A DNA stretch of 52,204 nt from Chitinophagales bacterium. GTDB lineage: Bacteria > Bacteroidota > Bacteroidia > Chitinophagales > JADIYW01. A program made the translations under genes and the position numbers. Below, piece after piece: positions 9,207-16,551 of the stretch (the first letter of the stretch is position 1; the number at the start of each line of letters is the position of its first letter). Location of the stretch: contig JAIBAX010000032.1 of NCBI GenBank assembly GCA_019694955.1, positions 1-52,204 on the forward strand, in the 5' to 3' direction. The notes under the pieces are model-generated. The model saw nothing but the letters and a program-made list of their open reading frames with translations. It did no database searches and was not told the DNA's origin.

Positions 9207-9986
9207 TTAAGGAATTATTTCTACCCAACCCATCCCTAAGGTATTTTCTTCACCTGCTCCGGCATAATAGAGGGTGCGGTGTATGGGTGCCGGGGCATCT
9301 AGTGCAAAATCATATCTATAGGCGATACTTTTAATGATGTCTCCATTTTTTGGAACGTTGAATCTTTGACTGCGTATGTCAGACTGTAGCGTGAATTGAA
9401 TAATATGTTGGCTTTGTCCTTCTGATAAGACCTGATTAGATGCCTGCAATTTGTGCATTAAGTTTCTGATAAGCCTCCTTCCATAGTCAGACGTATCATT
9501 CGGACTAATGTATTGTTGGTGTTTGCCTTTTTCTAGCGAAGGTAACGATATCCTTGCTCCAGTGATTAGGCGATAGTGCATGGTGCCATCTACAAAATGT
9601 GGAGGTTCTGCTAAAACAATCTCCGATGCGCTAACAGGAATTTTTATTCCGTGCTTGAAATGAAATGTATGTTGGCTATTCAGGAAGCACCCTGTGACAA
9701 ACGATTCTAAGATTTCCGGCAATAGAAACGATATCGTTATTTCTGAATGATTGTTTGTAAATCGATAGCCATTTAGTTCTTGCTTATAAGGGAAACTCTG
9801 CCATCTCCCAAAACTGAAAAGTTTAAATCGCTTGCCACCAAGTGTATAGCCGACGTCATGAAGTTTTGTTGCCAGGTCGTGATCATGTCGGGAAAGCGTG
9901 CGATATATCCATTCTTGAATGGCGTATTGATAGTCAAACGGCACTAGAATGTTTGAGGCATGTTGGAGTCTTATTTTTAATCTCAT
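9207..9986 (-). CDS. cas6: Cas6 endoribonuclease, first copy (long form)
   Basis: The 259-residue protein begins with PFDYQYAIQEWIYRTL, then LHDVGYTLGGKRFKLFSFG (H43 in the place of the catalytic histidine), and ends with the glycine-rich loop GAGEENTLGMGWVEI that binds RNA in Cas6. This Cas6 type is common in Bacteroidota CRISPR loci. Being the first gene of the minus-strand run, it is followed by the WYL gene and a second, unlike Cas6 gene. It may process a repeat type different from that of the second Cas6, or be left from a module exchange; both are inferences. No clear TAnnTTTG box was found in the 243-bp gap upstream. Confidence 0.92.
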   Translation of the reverse strand: MRLKIRLQHASNILVPFDYQYAIQEWIYRTLSRHDHDLATKLHDVGYTLGGKRFKLFSFGRWQSFPYKQELNGYRFTNNHSEITISFLLPEILESFVTGCFLNSQHTFHFKHGIKIPVSASEIVLAEPPHFVDGTMHYRLITGARISLPSLEKGKHQQYISPNDTSDYGRRLIRNLMHKLQASNQVLSEGQSQHIIQFTLQSDIRSQRFNVPKNGDIIKSIAYRYDFALDAPAPIHRTLYYAGAGEENTLGMGWVEIIP

Positions 9987-10229
9987 AAAAAAGGCTTTAA
10001 TGATGGGTAAATCATGAAAATAATCTTTGTAAGATAAAAATAGTGAATGTTATTTAACTTTTATTCGAGGATTAGCAAAAGTTATACACATAAAATATGA
10101 CATATATGTCTTATTTGCTAATTGACTTCTTAGGTATTATATGAGGGCATAATTAAATCTATACTATAAAATATTTTTTCAATAACGCTAAGCAATGGGT
10201 ATGGCATAAAAGATCTTACAAAATGTTCG

Positions 10230-11036
10230 TTAATAGAGAACGGGCTCTTTATCTTCGAAGATTACTTCCACTTTATTGGCAATTTTGCTAAAAATGGGAT
10301 AGTTCATTTCTTTGAAAGTGCTTCTTTCTACAATGAGGTTTGAATTTTTATGTGCTTGGTGTTGTGGAGGAAGGGTAGCTAACTCTTCAGGAGTAAAGGG
10401 TTTTGCTAATAGTATTCTTTTGATATACGTGCCGCGTTTGTATTTGGGTTCTAAATTGTTCCAATTGACACCTTTTTCAAGCATCATTTTGTCTTGCATT
10501 TCATTTCCGCTCAGCTTTTCCAATGATTTGTGTGAAAATAGACTTCGTGCTAACATTGAAATACTATTTTTGGTTGCATCATTTTCTCTCCATAAAAGTT
10601 GTACACAAGCATCATGTAGGGTAGGTGTTTGGTATATCCGACAATCAAAATTTGCTGTCTTTTGGTGATGCGGGAGGTATTCTTGTCTATTTTCATTAAA
10701 ATAGGAAACACATTTTCCGGTAAGCTTGGATAGTATCTTTTGCTTTTTTCCGTCGTTATAAATGGCGGATTTTTTATCCGGGCTATATAAGATTAAAGTT
10801 ATTTCGTCGGATTGGGTGTAGCCAACAATAGCATTCGTTTCCTTTACAAGAAAGGAAGTTGTATCTATCATTAATTGAGTTAGGTTTTCATCAAAGGGGC
10901 GTTTTAATCCCTTTGTCCATGTGTGAAAATTGTTTCCATCCAGTCTGATAATAACGGGTAGTGTTGGTATCATTATTTCATTAGAGAAATTTTTCTCTAA
11001 CCATTTACACCAATCTCCTAATGTTTTGTAGTCCAT
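10230..11036 (-). CDS. Thg1-like 3'-5' nucleotidyltransferase (tRNA-His guanylyltransferase family)
   Basis: Thg1 adds a G to the 5' end of tRNA-His in eukaryotes; bacterial Thg1-like proteins repair 5'-truncated tRNAs by templated 3'-5' addition. The 268-residue protein carries the two catalytic carboxylate motifs: RLDGNNFHTW (D33) and GYTQSDEIT (D77, E78). It also has the Thg1 signature TKGLKRPFDENL. Length is normal for the family. It is encoded on the same strand as, and 243 bp before, the cas operon, with a 34-bp palindrome on its other side. The fold is related to the Cas10 palm domain (established), but a link to CRISPR here is only positional. Confidence 0.92.
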   Translation of the reverse strand: MDYKTLGDWCKWLEKNFSNEIMIPTLPVIIRLDGNNFHTWTKGLKRPFDENLTQLMIDTTSFLVKETNAIVGYTQSDEITLILYSPDKKSAIYNDGKKQKILSKLTGKCVSYFNENRQEYLPHHQKTANFDCRIYQTPTLHDACVQLLWRENDATKNSISMLARSLFSHKSLEKLSGNEMQDKMMLEKGVNWNNLEPKYKRGTYIKRILLAKPFTPEELATLPPQHQAHKNSNLIVERSTFKEMNYPIFSKIANKVEVIFEDKEPVLY

Positions 11037-11052
11037 ATTCCTTTTAAAAAAT

Positions 11053-11086
11053 TACCACTTGAAGGGTTCGAACCCTTCAAGTGGTA
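11053..11086. repeat. 34-bp perfect palindrome (ACTTGAAGGGTTC family)
   Basis: Arms of 17 bp, TACCACTTGAAGGGTTC and its exact complement, meet with no spacer. It lies between the Thg1-like gene and the SnoaL-like gene. There is no adjoining T-run of a standard terminator. It may be a REP-type element. Confidence 0.85.
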
Positions 11087-11099
11087 TCCTTATTAAATT

Positions 11100-11453
11100 T
11101 TAATAGAAGAATTGCTCCAGAACAATTTTTCCATCTTTTACTTCATATACGGCGATTTCATCCATGTTGATTCTGCCTTGTCCTTTGATGGTTACGTCCA
11201 TGCCCATGCCTACGCTGAAGAAGTTGCCGCCAATCACGGGTGGTGTACAAAAACCACCGTGCAGTTGTTCTACCATCTCGTTCCATTTTTTGCCTTTTTC
11301 TTTGATGGCTGCTATTCCTTCGGCAGGTGGCCAATTAGAGTGGCTTGGTTCTATGCTCCTCGCATTGTCTGCAAAGAGTTCATCTTGAATAAGATCCCAT
11401 CTTCCTTGTTGGGTGAGTTCTTCAAATCTTTTAGCAATTTCTTGTATTGTCAT
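11100..11453 (-). CDS. SnoaL-like / NTF2-fold protein
   Basis: A 117-residue protein with the look of a small NTF2-fold domain. It has an N-terminal helix pair (MTIQEIAKRFEELTQQGRWD), the FADNARSIEP strand, PAEGIAAIKEKGKKW, and a C-terminal IAVYEVKDGKIVLEQFF strand pair. Members are often enzymes or ligand-binding proteins with varied substrates, so no activity can be given. It follows the VOC gene by 21 bp on the same strand. It is probably in one transcript with it, controlled from the divergent HxlR promoter region. Confidence 0.72.
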   Translation of the reverse strand: MTIQEIAKRFEELTQQGRWDLIQDELFADNARSIEPSHSNWPPAEGIAAIKEKGKKWNEMVEQLHGGFCTPPVIGGNFFSVGMGMDVTIKGQGRINMDEIAVYEVKDGKIVLEQFFY

Positions 11454-11474
11454 AATATATAGTTTTTATGGTTC

Positions 11475-11867
11475 TTAATTTCCGGCGTGTAATGCCATTC
11501 TATTTCCTTCTGTATCGATAAAAAAGGCCATATAGCCAATATCGTCGCTGATTTTTGTTTTTGGCATGATGACGCTGCCGCCGTTTGCTTCAATTTTGTC
11601 AATAACCGTTTGGATGGTTGGATTTGCGTTGAGGTAAATAATGGCACCATCTTTTGAAGGTTGGTGCATGTCACCTTTAACTAGCGCACCTGAAACTTTT
11701 CCACCACCTTCTTCACCCGGGAAAAAGGCCATGTCCATGCCCATCATATTCATGCATTGAAAATCAATGTCGAAGAGGGCGCTGTAGAATTTTTTGGCGC
11801 GTTCAAAATCTACTACCGGAATTTCAAACCAGTTTAAGGCGTTTGTTTTGCTGCTCATTTTTTCCAT
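11475..11867 (-). CDS. VOC superfamily protein (glyoxalase/bleomycin-resistance fold)
   Basis: About 130 residues from the ATG at 11867. The VOC fold is shown by NWFEIPVVDFERAKKFYSAL at the start, MDMAFFPGEEG in the middle and the C-terminal DDIGYMAFFIDTEGNRMALH. VOC proteins bind a metal and act as isomerases, lyases or antibiotic-binding proteins; the substrate cannot be told. A longer reading from 11924 would add a poorly conserved N-terminus and run over the promoter, so I prefer 11867. The gene is divergent from an HxlR regulator and upstream of a SnoaL-like gene. Confidence 0.85.
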   Translation of the reverse strand: MEKMSSKTNALNWFEIPVVDFERAKKFYSALFDIDFQCMNMMGMDMAFFPGEEGGGKVSGALVKGDMHQPSKDGAIIYLNANPTIQTVIDKIEANGGSVIMPKTKISDDIGYMAFFIDTEGNRMALHAGN

Positions 11868-11913
11868 AAAATAATTTTTTTTGTTAATAATAGGCTTACT
11901 TGCAAAATGCAAC

Positions 11914-11921
11914 CAAATGTA
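11914..11921 (-). promoter_or_regulatory. Predicted -7 box of the VOC-SnoaL transcript
   Basis: TACATTTG on the minus strand matches the Bacteroidota -7 consensus TAnnTTTG. It lies about 45 bp before the chosen VOC start and 21 bp from the divergent hxlR -7 box. Confidence 0.55.
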
Positions 11922-11942
11922 CATAATTATTTTTATATCACG

Positions 11943-11950
11943 TATATTTG
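11943..11950 (+). promoter_or_regulatory. Predicted -7 box of the HxlR regulator gene
   Basis: TATATTTG matches TAnnTTTG and lies 9 bp before the ATG at 11960, giving a very short leader. An HxlR dimer bound here could cover both divergent promoters. Confidence 0.55.
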
Positions 11951-11959
11951 TTAGAAATT

Positions 11960-12295
11960 ATGGAAAGAAGATCTGATTGTCCGTTGAATTGCTTCCTTGA
12001 GTTACTCGGGGACAAGTGGACATTATTGATTCTTCGGGATGTTTTGTTTTTTGGGAAACGGCATTTTTCAGAATTTTTAGCATCACGTGAAAGCATCGCA
12101 ACGAATATCTTATCAGATCGGTTGTCAAGTTTGGTCGAAAATGGATTTTTGGTGAAAGCACCCGATGCATTCAATAAACAACGCAATAATTATTTACCGA
12201 CAAAAAAGGCGGAAGGCCTAAAGCCTGTGTTGATGGCAATAGCAGATTGGACGATTGCACATGAGGAGGGTGTTATGGATATTCGGAAGGGGTAA
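11960..12295 (+). CDS. HxlR-family winged-helix transcriptional regulator
   Basis: The 111-residue protein shows the HxlR hallmarks. C11 (in SDCPLNCFLELL) is the conserved N-terminal cysteine that senses redox or electrophiles in some members. LLGDKWTLLILRDVLFFGKRHFSEF and ATNILSDRLSSLVENGFL form the winged helix. The ATG at 11960 is chosen over an upstream TTG at 11948 because it removes a stretch that overlaps the -7 box. It is divergent from the VOC/SnoaL pair, which it likely regulates. HxlR regulators commonly control adjacent detoxification genes in this arrangement. Confidence 0.9.
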   Translation: MERRSDCPLNCFLELLGDKWTLLILRDVLFFGKRHFSEFLASRESIATNILSDRLSSLVENGFLVKAPDAFNKQRNNYLPTKKAEGLKPVLMAIADWTIAHEEGVMDIRKG

Positions 12296-12374
12296 GTATG
12301 TCTAGAAAACTTAAATGATTGAGTGTTTTTCAAATCAAGAAATTTCTCCCGTATGGGTAGGTATAAAGGTATGC

Positions 12375-12407
12375 AGATGTGCCACACTTCAAAAGTGTAG
12401 CACATCT
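12375..12407. repeat. REP-like palindrome, GATGTGCCACACTT family (solo copy)
   Basis: AGATGTGCCACACTTC and its imperfect complement flank a 2-bp centre, with one mismatch in the arms. The same palindrome is found at 46777-46807 beside the second transposase gene. It lies between hxlR and rraA. Confidence 0.85.
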
Positions 12408-12484
12408 AAACGCATGAGTGGGTGTAGCGGTACCGTGTACAAGCGGAACACACGACCCGACCGATAGGGAAGGGGCATGCCACG
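12408..12484. other. GC-richer intergenic block of unknown nature
   Basis: The block downstream of the palindrome and before the rraA stop is clearly richer in GC than its surroundings, contains GCGGTACCG and CGTGT/ACACG inverted pieces, and has no convincing reading frame. It may be a dispersed repeat or a structured RNA. I could not place it in a known RNA family. Confidence 0.35.
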
Positions 12485-12964
12485 CTATAACAAGGGTGTA
12501 TGGCTTACCAAAATGCCGTCTTCATCCACATAAACAAATTCCCCGGGATGGAAATTGACATTGGCGAAATTGACGGGCTCGTTGAGCAGTCCTGTATTTC
12601 TTTTTACCGTTTTTGTAGGGTTGGTATTCAGCGCACGAATGCCGATTTCCATTTCATTGATGGGAGCGGAATCGCGGATGCAGCCGTATACGATGATGCC
12701 TTCCCACTGGTTGTTTACGGCAGCGGCAGCAATCAGGTCGCCCACCAAGGCGCAACGCAGTGAACCACCGCCGTCAATAACGAGTACCTTCCCTTTGCCG
12801 TTTTCTTTGCGAAGGGTATCGCCCACTAAGGTATTGTCTTCGTGGCATTTGATGGTGACGATTGCTCCGAAATATCTCTTTTTGGCACCATAGGATTGGA
12901 ACATGGGCGTACACACTTGTACGTTCCCTTCGTGTGCATCGTATAAATCTGCTGTTTGAAACAT
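12485..12964 (-). CDS. rraA: RraA-family protein (RNase E regulator / HMG aldolase fold)
   Basis: The 159-residue protein has the length of RraA proper. It carries the family segments VLVIDGGGSLRCALVGDLIA and GIIVYGCIRDSAPI. In enteric bacteria RraA inhibits RNase E, while other members of the fold are 4-hydroxy-4-methyl-2-oxoglutarate aldolases. In Bacteroidota the true role is unsettled. It lies 24 bp after purM on the same strand and is probably co-transcribed from the purM promoter. Confidence 0.88.
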   Translation of the reverse strand: MFQTADLYDAHEGNVQVCTPMFQSYGAKKRYFGAIVTIKCHEDNTLVGDTLRKENGKGKVLVIDGGGSLRCALVGDLIAAAAVNNQWEGIIVYGCIRDSAPINEMEIGIRALNTNPTKTVKRNTGLLNEPVNFANVNFHPGEFVYVDEDGILVSHTPLL

Positions 12965-12988
12965 ATTTATTGTTTTTGTTATGGTTGT

Positions 12989-14158
12989 TTAGTATTCAAA
13001 GATGCCGTGTTCGCTCTCAAGGGTGAGTTTTTTATCTGTTGAGGGTGCTATTCTACCGATAATTTTTGCTTCTACGCCGAATTTCTTGCTGTGATGAATG
13101 AGCTTTTCGGCTGTTTTCTCATTGGTATATACTTCCATGCGATGTCCCATGTTAAACACTTGGTACATTTCTAGCCATTCTGTGCCGGAAGTAGCTTGTA
13201 TGAGTTGGAACAAAGGTGGGCATTGAAAGAGGTTGTCTTTGATAACATGACCCGAGTCGATGTAATGGAGTACTTTGGTCTGTGCGCCGCCACTGCAATG
13301 AATGAGTCCATGGATATCTTCGAAATGTTCTTCTATGAATGGCTTGAGGATGGGGAGATAGGTGCGTGTAGGGGAGAGGAGTGCCTTCCCAATGTCTAAG
13401 GGAGTCCCTTCTAAAGGATCTGTCAATAGTTTATTGCCGCAGTATACCAATCCTTCCGGTGTTTGTGGGTCGTACGCTTCGGGATAATTTTGTGCATAAA
13501 TATGTGCTAGGGTGTCGTGTCTGGCGGATGTTAGTCCATTGCTGCCGATGCCGGAATTATAGGTCTGCTCATAGAGTGCCTTTCCAAATGATGCCAACCC
13601 GACGATTACGTCTCCAGGTTGAATTTTCTCATTGGAAATGACGGTGGCTTTAGGGTAGCGCACGGACATGACGGCGTCGACCATGACTGTTCGTATGGCG
13701 TCGCCTACGTCAGCGGTTTCTCCGCCCATGAGCTGGATGTTGATGTTGTGGTGTCTGAGGGTATCCAGAAATTCTTCTGTTCCCTGAATCAGGGCTTGCA
13801 ATACTTCGCCGGGAATAAGGTGTTTATTGCGGTTGATAATGGAGGAGACGATGAGGTTATTGGTAGCTCCGGCACATAATAAATCATCCGTATTCATTAC
13901 AAGGGCATCTTGGGCAATGCCTTTCCATACGGAGAGGTCTCCGGTTTCTTTCCAGTAGAGATAGGCCAGGATGGATTTAGTACCAGCACCATCTGCATGG
14001 GTGATGTTGACGAATTGGTCGTCACCACCTAGGATGTCGGGATAGATTTTGCAGAATGCTTTCGGAAACAACCCTTGGTTAAGGTTCTTAATAGCTTTGT
14101 GTACATCGCCTTTAGCGGCAGAAACACCACGAAGTCCATAACGCTTTGCGTCGGTCAT
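12989..14158 (-). CDS. purM: Phosphoribosylformylglycinamidine cyclo-ligase (AIR synthetase)
   Basis: PurM closes the imidazole ring to form AIR in purine synthesis, using ATP. The 389-residue protein shows THADGAGTKSILA near residue 55, the MNTDDLLCAGA segment, MGGETADVGD near 145 and PGDVIVGLAS near 180. It is longer than the 345-residue enteric enzyme, as is usual for the Bacteroidota form. It leads an rraA-containing transcript, with a matching -7 box 19 bp upstream. purL, for the preceding step, is encoded at 20.2 kb on the other strand. Confidence 0.93.
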   Translation of the reverse strand: MTDAKRYGLRGVSAAKGDVHKAIKNLNQGLFPKAFCKIYPDILGGDDQFVNITHADGAGTKSILAYLYWKETGDLSVWKGIAQDALVMNTDDLLCAGATNNLIVSSIINRNKHLIPGEVLQALIQGTEEFLDTLRHHNINIQLMGGETADVGDAIRTVMVDAVMSVRYPKATVISNEKIQPGDVIVGLASFGKALYEQTYNSGIGSNGLTSARHDTLAHIYAQNYPEAYDPQTPEGLVYCGNKLLTDPLEGTPLDIGKALLSPTRTYLPILKPFIEEHFEDIHGLIHCSGGAQTKVLHYIDSGHVIKDNLFQCPPLFQLIQATSGTEWLEMYQVFNMGHRMEVYTNEKTAEKLIHHSKKFGVEAKIIGRIAPSTDKKLTLESEHGIFEY

Positions 14159-14176
14159 AATAACTCAATGTTTTGA

Positions 14177-14184
14177 CAAAAGTA
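14177..14184 (-). promoter_or_regulatory. Predicted -7 box of purM
   Basis: TACTTTTG on the minus strand fits TAnnTTTG and lies 18 bp before the purM ATG. It overlaps the first bases of the hairpin repeat array. Confidence 0.5.
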
Positions 14185-14480
14185 GTGGTTAGTTTGGAGT
14201 TTTTAGTAATAAGTTTTGGTAATAATCATTAAAAGTAATCTACACACGTTTCCGTGGAGACACGGAAACAAGGGATTATAAGTTATATATAGTGGTTAGT
14301 TTGGAATTTTTAGTAATAATCATTAAAAAGTAATTTTCATACGTTTCCGTGGAGACACGGAAACAAGGGGTTTCTGGTTATATAGTGGTTAGTTTGGAGT
14401 TTTTAGTAATAAGTTTTGGTAATAGTAATTAAAAAGTAATCTACGCACGTTTCCATGGAGACACGGAAACAAGGGACTAA
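14183..14480. repeat. Three tandem ~100-bp repeats, each with a GTTTCCGTG hairpin
   Basis: Units begin with TAGTGGTTAGTTTGGA at 14183, 14290 and 14383 (spacing 107 and 93 bp), and each ends in a hairpin GTTTCCGTG-GAGA-CACGGAAAC followed by AAGGG. Hairpins are at 14248-14269, 14343-14364 and 14449-14470; the third has one arm mismatch (CCATG). Unit 2 lacks a short internal piece. The array fills the 355-bp gap between purM and the PorE-like gene, and no gene is seen in it. Confidence 0.92.
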
Positions 14481-14513
14481 TGCCCCATGCTAATAACCCA
14501 TGACTTAAATAGC

Positions 14514-16505
14514 CTAGTCTCCAAGTATTTTGAACGTTGTCCTTCTGTTTTGTTGGTGTTCTTCTTCGCTGCATGTGACGCCGTCTGCACAATTATTGAG
14601 AAGTGCTGATTCGCCGTACCCTTTAGCGATTAACCTTTCTGCAGCAATACCTTTGGAAACTAAATATTTAACTACGGATTCAGCTCTTTTTTGGCTGAGT
14701 TCTTGGTTATAAGTATCTGTTCCACGGCTGTCTGTATGTGAACCTAACTCGACTATAAGTGTCGGATTTTCTTGTAGGATGGTCACTAATGAATCTAAAA
14801 CGGGTTCTGCATCTTTTCTGATGTCCCATTTGTCGTAATCATAATAGATATTATTGATGACGATTTCGATGTTTTTGAATATTTTGTTGAGGGTAAAGAC
14901 TTTTGAAATGGTGATGGTGTCTCCATCTTCTACCAACGTTTCTATCGTGTTGAAGTCGTGTTTTAAGGTGAAATAACCTTCTTTTTCTACCGTAATTCTA
15001 TAGTTTGTTCCTTTTTCAATACGGTCATTAAAGGTGCCATCGGTTGTTGTTTTGTATTCATTGGCAAGGGCGTTTTGTGCTTTTTCGATGATTTCAAGTT
15101 TTACCTGCGCATCTGCTAAAGGCTGCTTTCCAAGTATTTTACTGTTGGGCTTGTCGGGGTTTTCATAAATATTTTCCTGTACCAATCCTTTCAACAGTAC
15201 GATACCGGGTGGAATGACGATGGCTTTCGGTATTCTTTGTTCAAAGTAGTAAATATCATCTTTTCCTTGTCCGCCTTGTCGGGAGGAAGTGAGGTATCCT
15301 CTGGCAATAATGGAATCTTTTAAATTGGGTTCTAGAAAAAGAATGCTGTGGTCGTCTGCGCCAGAATTGATATAGTATGGAAGCCTTTGTATATTGGAGA
15401 ATAATTTACCACTTTTTTCTGCACTATAGATGTCTAATCCACCATATCCATTGGGTTGGGAGGAAGAAAAGTATAGTTTGCCTTCTTTTGTGAGAAAGGG
15501 AAATAATTCGTTATAAGCGGTATTGACCTTGGGACCTAAATTTACAGGCTCTTCCCAAGTGCCATTATTGTTTTTGCTCACATAGATGTCTTTTCCGCCG
15601 TAACCCCAAGAGGCATCTGCTGAAAAATATAGTTCTTTTCCATCAGGTGTTAAGAAGGGCTGTCCTACGTTTACGGTGTCCGGGAATAAATTGAGTTGGA
15701 CAGGTTCTAACCAATTGCCATTGCCGTCTTGTTGTGCGAAATAAAGGTGACAGTAATCGATTTGCGATGATTTGGTGCCACACCGTGTGAATATCATTTC
15801 TGTTCCTTTGGCATTAAAAGTAGGTTCGGCATCGTGATAATCACCATTGATGGGTTCTAGAAGTTTAATCGGTAGTTCGAAATGTTGACTTGATTTGCTT
15901 TTAGTTTTAAAAATGTCGGTATAGCCATCATTGTTCCAATCGTCAAAATAACCTTCGCCTTCCGGTCGCCTTGCGGAAGTAAAGTAATAGTCATTGTTTA
16001 CTTTAACTAAAGAAAAGTCTGAAGCATTGGAGTTCAGTTCCTGAATATTTTGGGTAGTAATGATGGATTTGTTTTCGCTTATTTCTTTGATGGCGGCATT
16101 GCAGATGTCGATTTGCGGGTTGGTTTTTAGTCGTTCGGTTTTGTTTAAGTTGAGGTATTTCTGAAAAGCGGCTAGTGCTTCTGCATACTGTTCATTTTTT
16201 TTCAATGCCATACCGTAGATAAACTGGGCTTCCGGGTCGGCATCTAACTCCGCTATTTTCTTTGCCCATTCTAATGATTTATCGGGATTTTGGATATAAT
16301 CATATGCGGTAATCAATTGCTTGGCAATAGCTGATTTCTGAGAGGGTGTACTTGCTTTCGCATATTCCTTCTCAAGAAGCGATGCCGCAACGGCATACTT
16401 CTTTAGTGCAAAAGCGGTATTGCCATCTTTTATTTGTCCTGAAGAGGAACAGGAAACTATCCATATGATAGTAGTCAAGTATAATAGTCGTTTAAGGGTA
16501 ACCAT
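14514..16505 (-). CDS. PorE-like OmpA-family lipoprotein (TPR, PD40 propeller, CRD, OmpA_C)
   Basis: The 663-residue protein starts at the ATG at 16505, giving a lipoprotein signal ending in IVSC (lipidated C19). TPR-type helices (about 25-150) come first, then a PD40 beta-propeller with repeated DGKELYFSAD / GYGGKDIYVSK blades (about 170-420). A carboxypeptidase-regulatory-like domain follows (about 440-540), then a peptidoglycan-binding OmpA domain with GSHTDSRG and NQELSQKRAE. This four-domain order matches PorE, an envelope component of the type IX secretion system. The T9SS cargo proteins elsewhere in the window agree with that. A start at 16574 would overlap glnN and hide the signal peptide. 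Confidence 0.87.
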   Translation of the reverse strand: MVTLKRLLYLTTIIWIVSCSSSGQIKDGNTAFALKKYAVAASLLEKEYAKASTPSQKSAIAKQLITAYDYIQNPDKSLEWAKKIAELDADPEAQFIYGMALKKNEQYAEALAAFQKYLNLNKTERLKTNPQIDICNAAIKEISENKSIITTQNIQELNSNASDFSLVKVNNDYYFTSARRPEGEGYFDDWNNDGYTDIFKTKSKSSQHFELPIKLLEPINGDYHDAEPTFNAKGTEMIFTRCGTKSSQIDYCHLYFAQQDGNGNWLEPVQLNLFPDTVNVGQPFLTPDGKELYFSADASWGYGGKDIYVSKNNNGTWEEPVNLGPKVNTAYNELFPFLTKEGKLYFSSSQPNGYGGLDIYSAEKSGKLFSNIQRLPYYINSGADDHSILFLEPNLKDSIIARGYLTSSRQGGQGKDDIYYFEQRIPKAIVIPPGIVLLKGLVQENIYENPDKPNSKILGKQPLADAQVKLEIIEKAQNALANEYKTTTDGTFNDRIEKGTNYRITVEKEGYFTLKHDFNTIETLVEDGDTITISKVFTLNKIFKNIEIVINNIYYDYDKWDIRKDAEPVLDSLVTILQENPTLIVELGSHTDSRGTDTYNQELSQKRAESVVKYLVSKGIAAERLIAKGYGESALLNNCADGVTCSEEEHQQNRRTTFKILGD

Positions 16506-16551
16506 GGTATAAATGTAATGGTTATCCCTTAAAAACGCTATTTTTTTTGTA

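Noticed and set aside
9196..9228. Extended N-terminus of the WYL regulator
   Set aside because: It would need a TTG start and overlap the first cas6 by 22 bp, while an ATG lies 11 bp after the cas6 stop.
11450..11674. Alternative minus-strand frame inside the VOC gene
   Set aside because: It is out of frame with the clear VOC protein and lacks any motif.
12190..12405. Minus-strand frame of 71 codons opposite hxlR
   Set aside because: It overlaps the hxlR 3' part and a REP palindrome and has no protein features.
14183..14480. Hairpin repeats near purM as a CRISPR array
   Set aside because: The regions between hairpins are themselves repeated, so there are no unique spacers, and the spacing of about 100 bp is too long.
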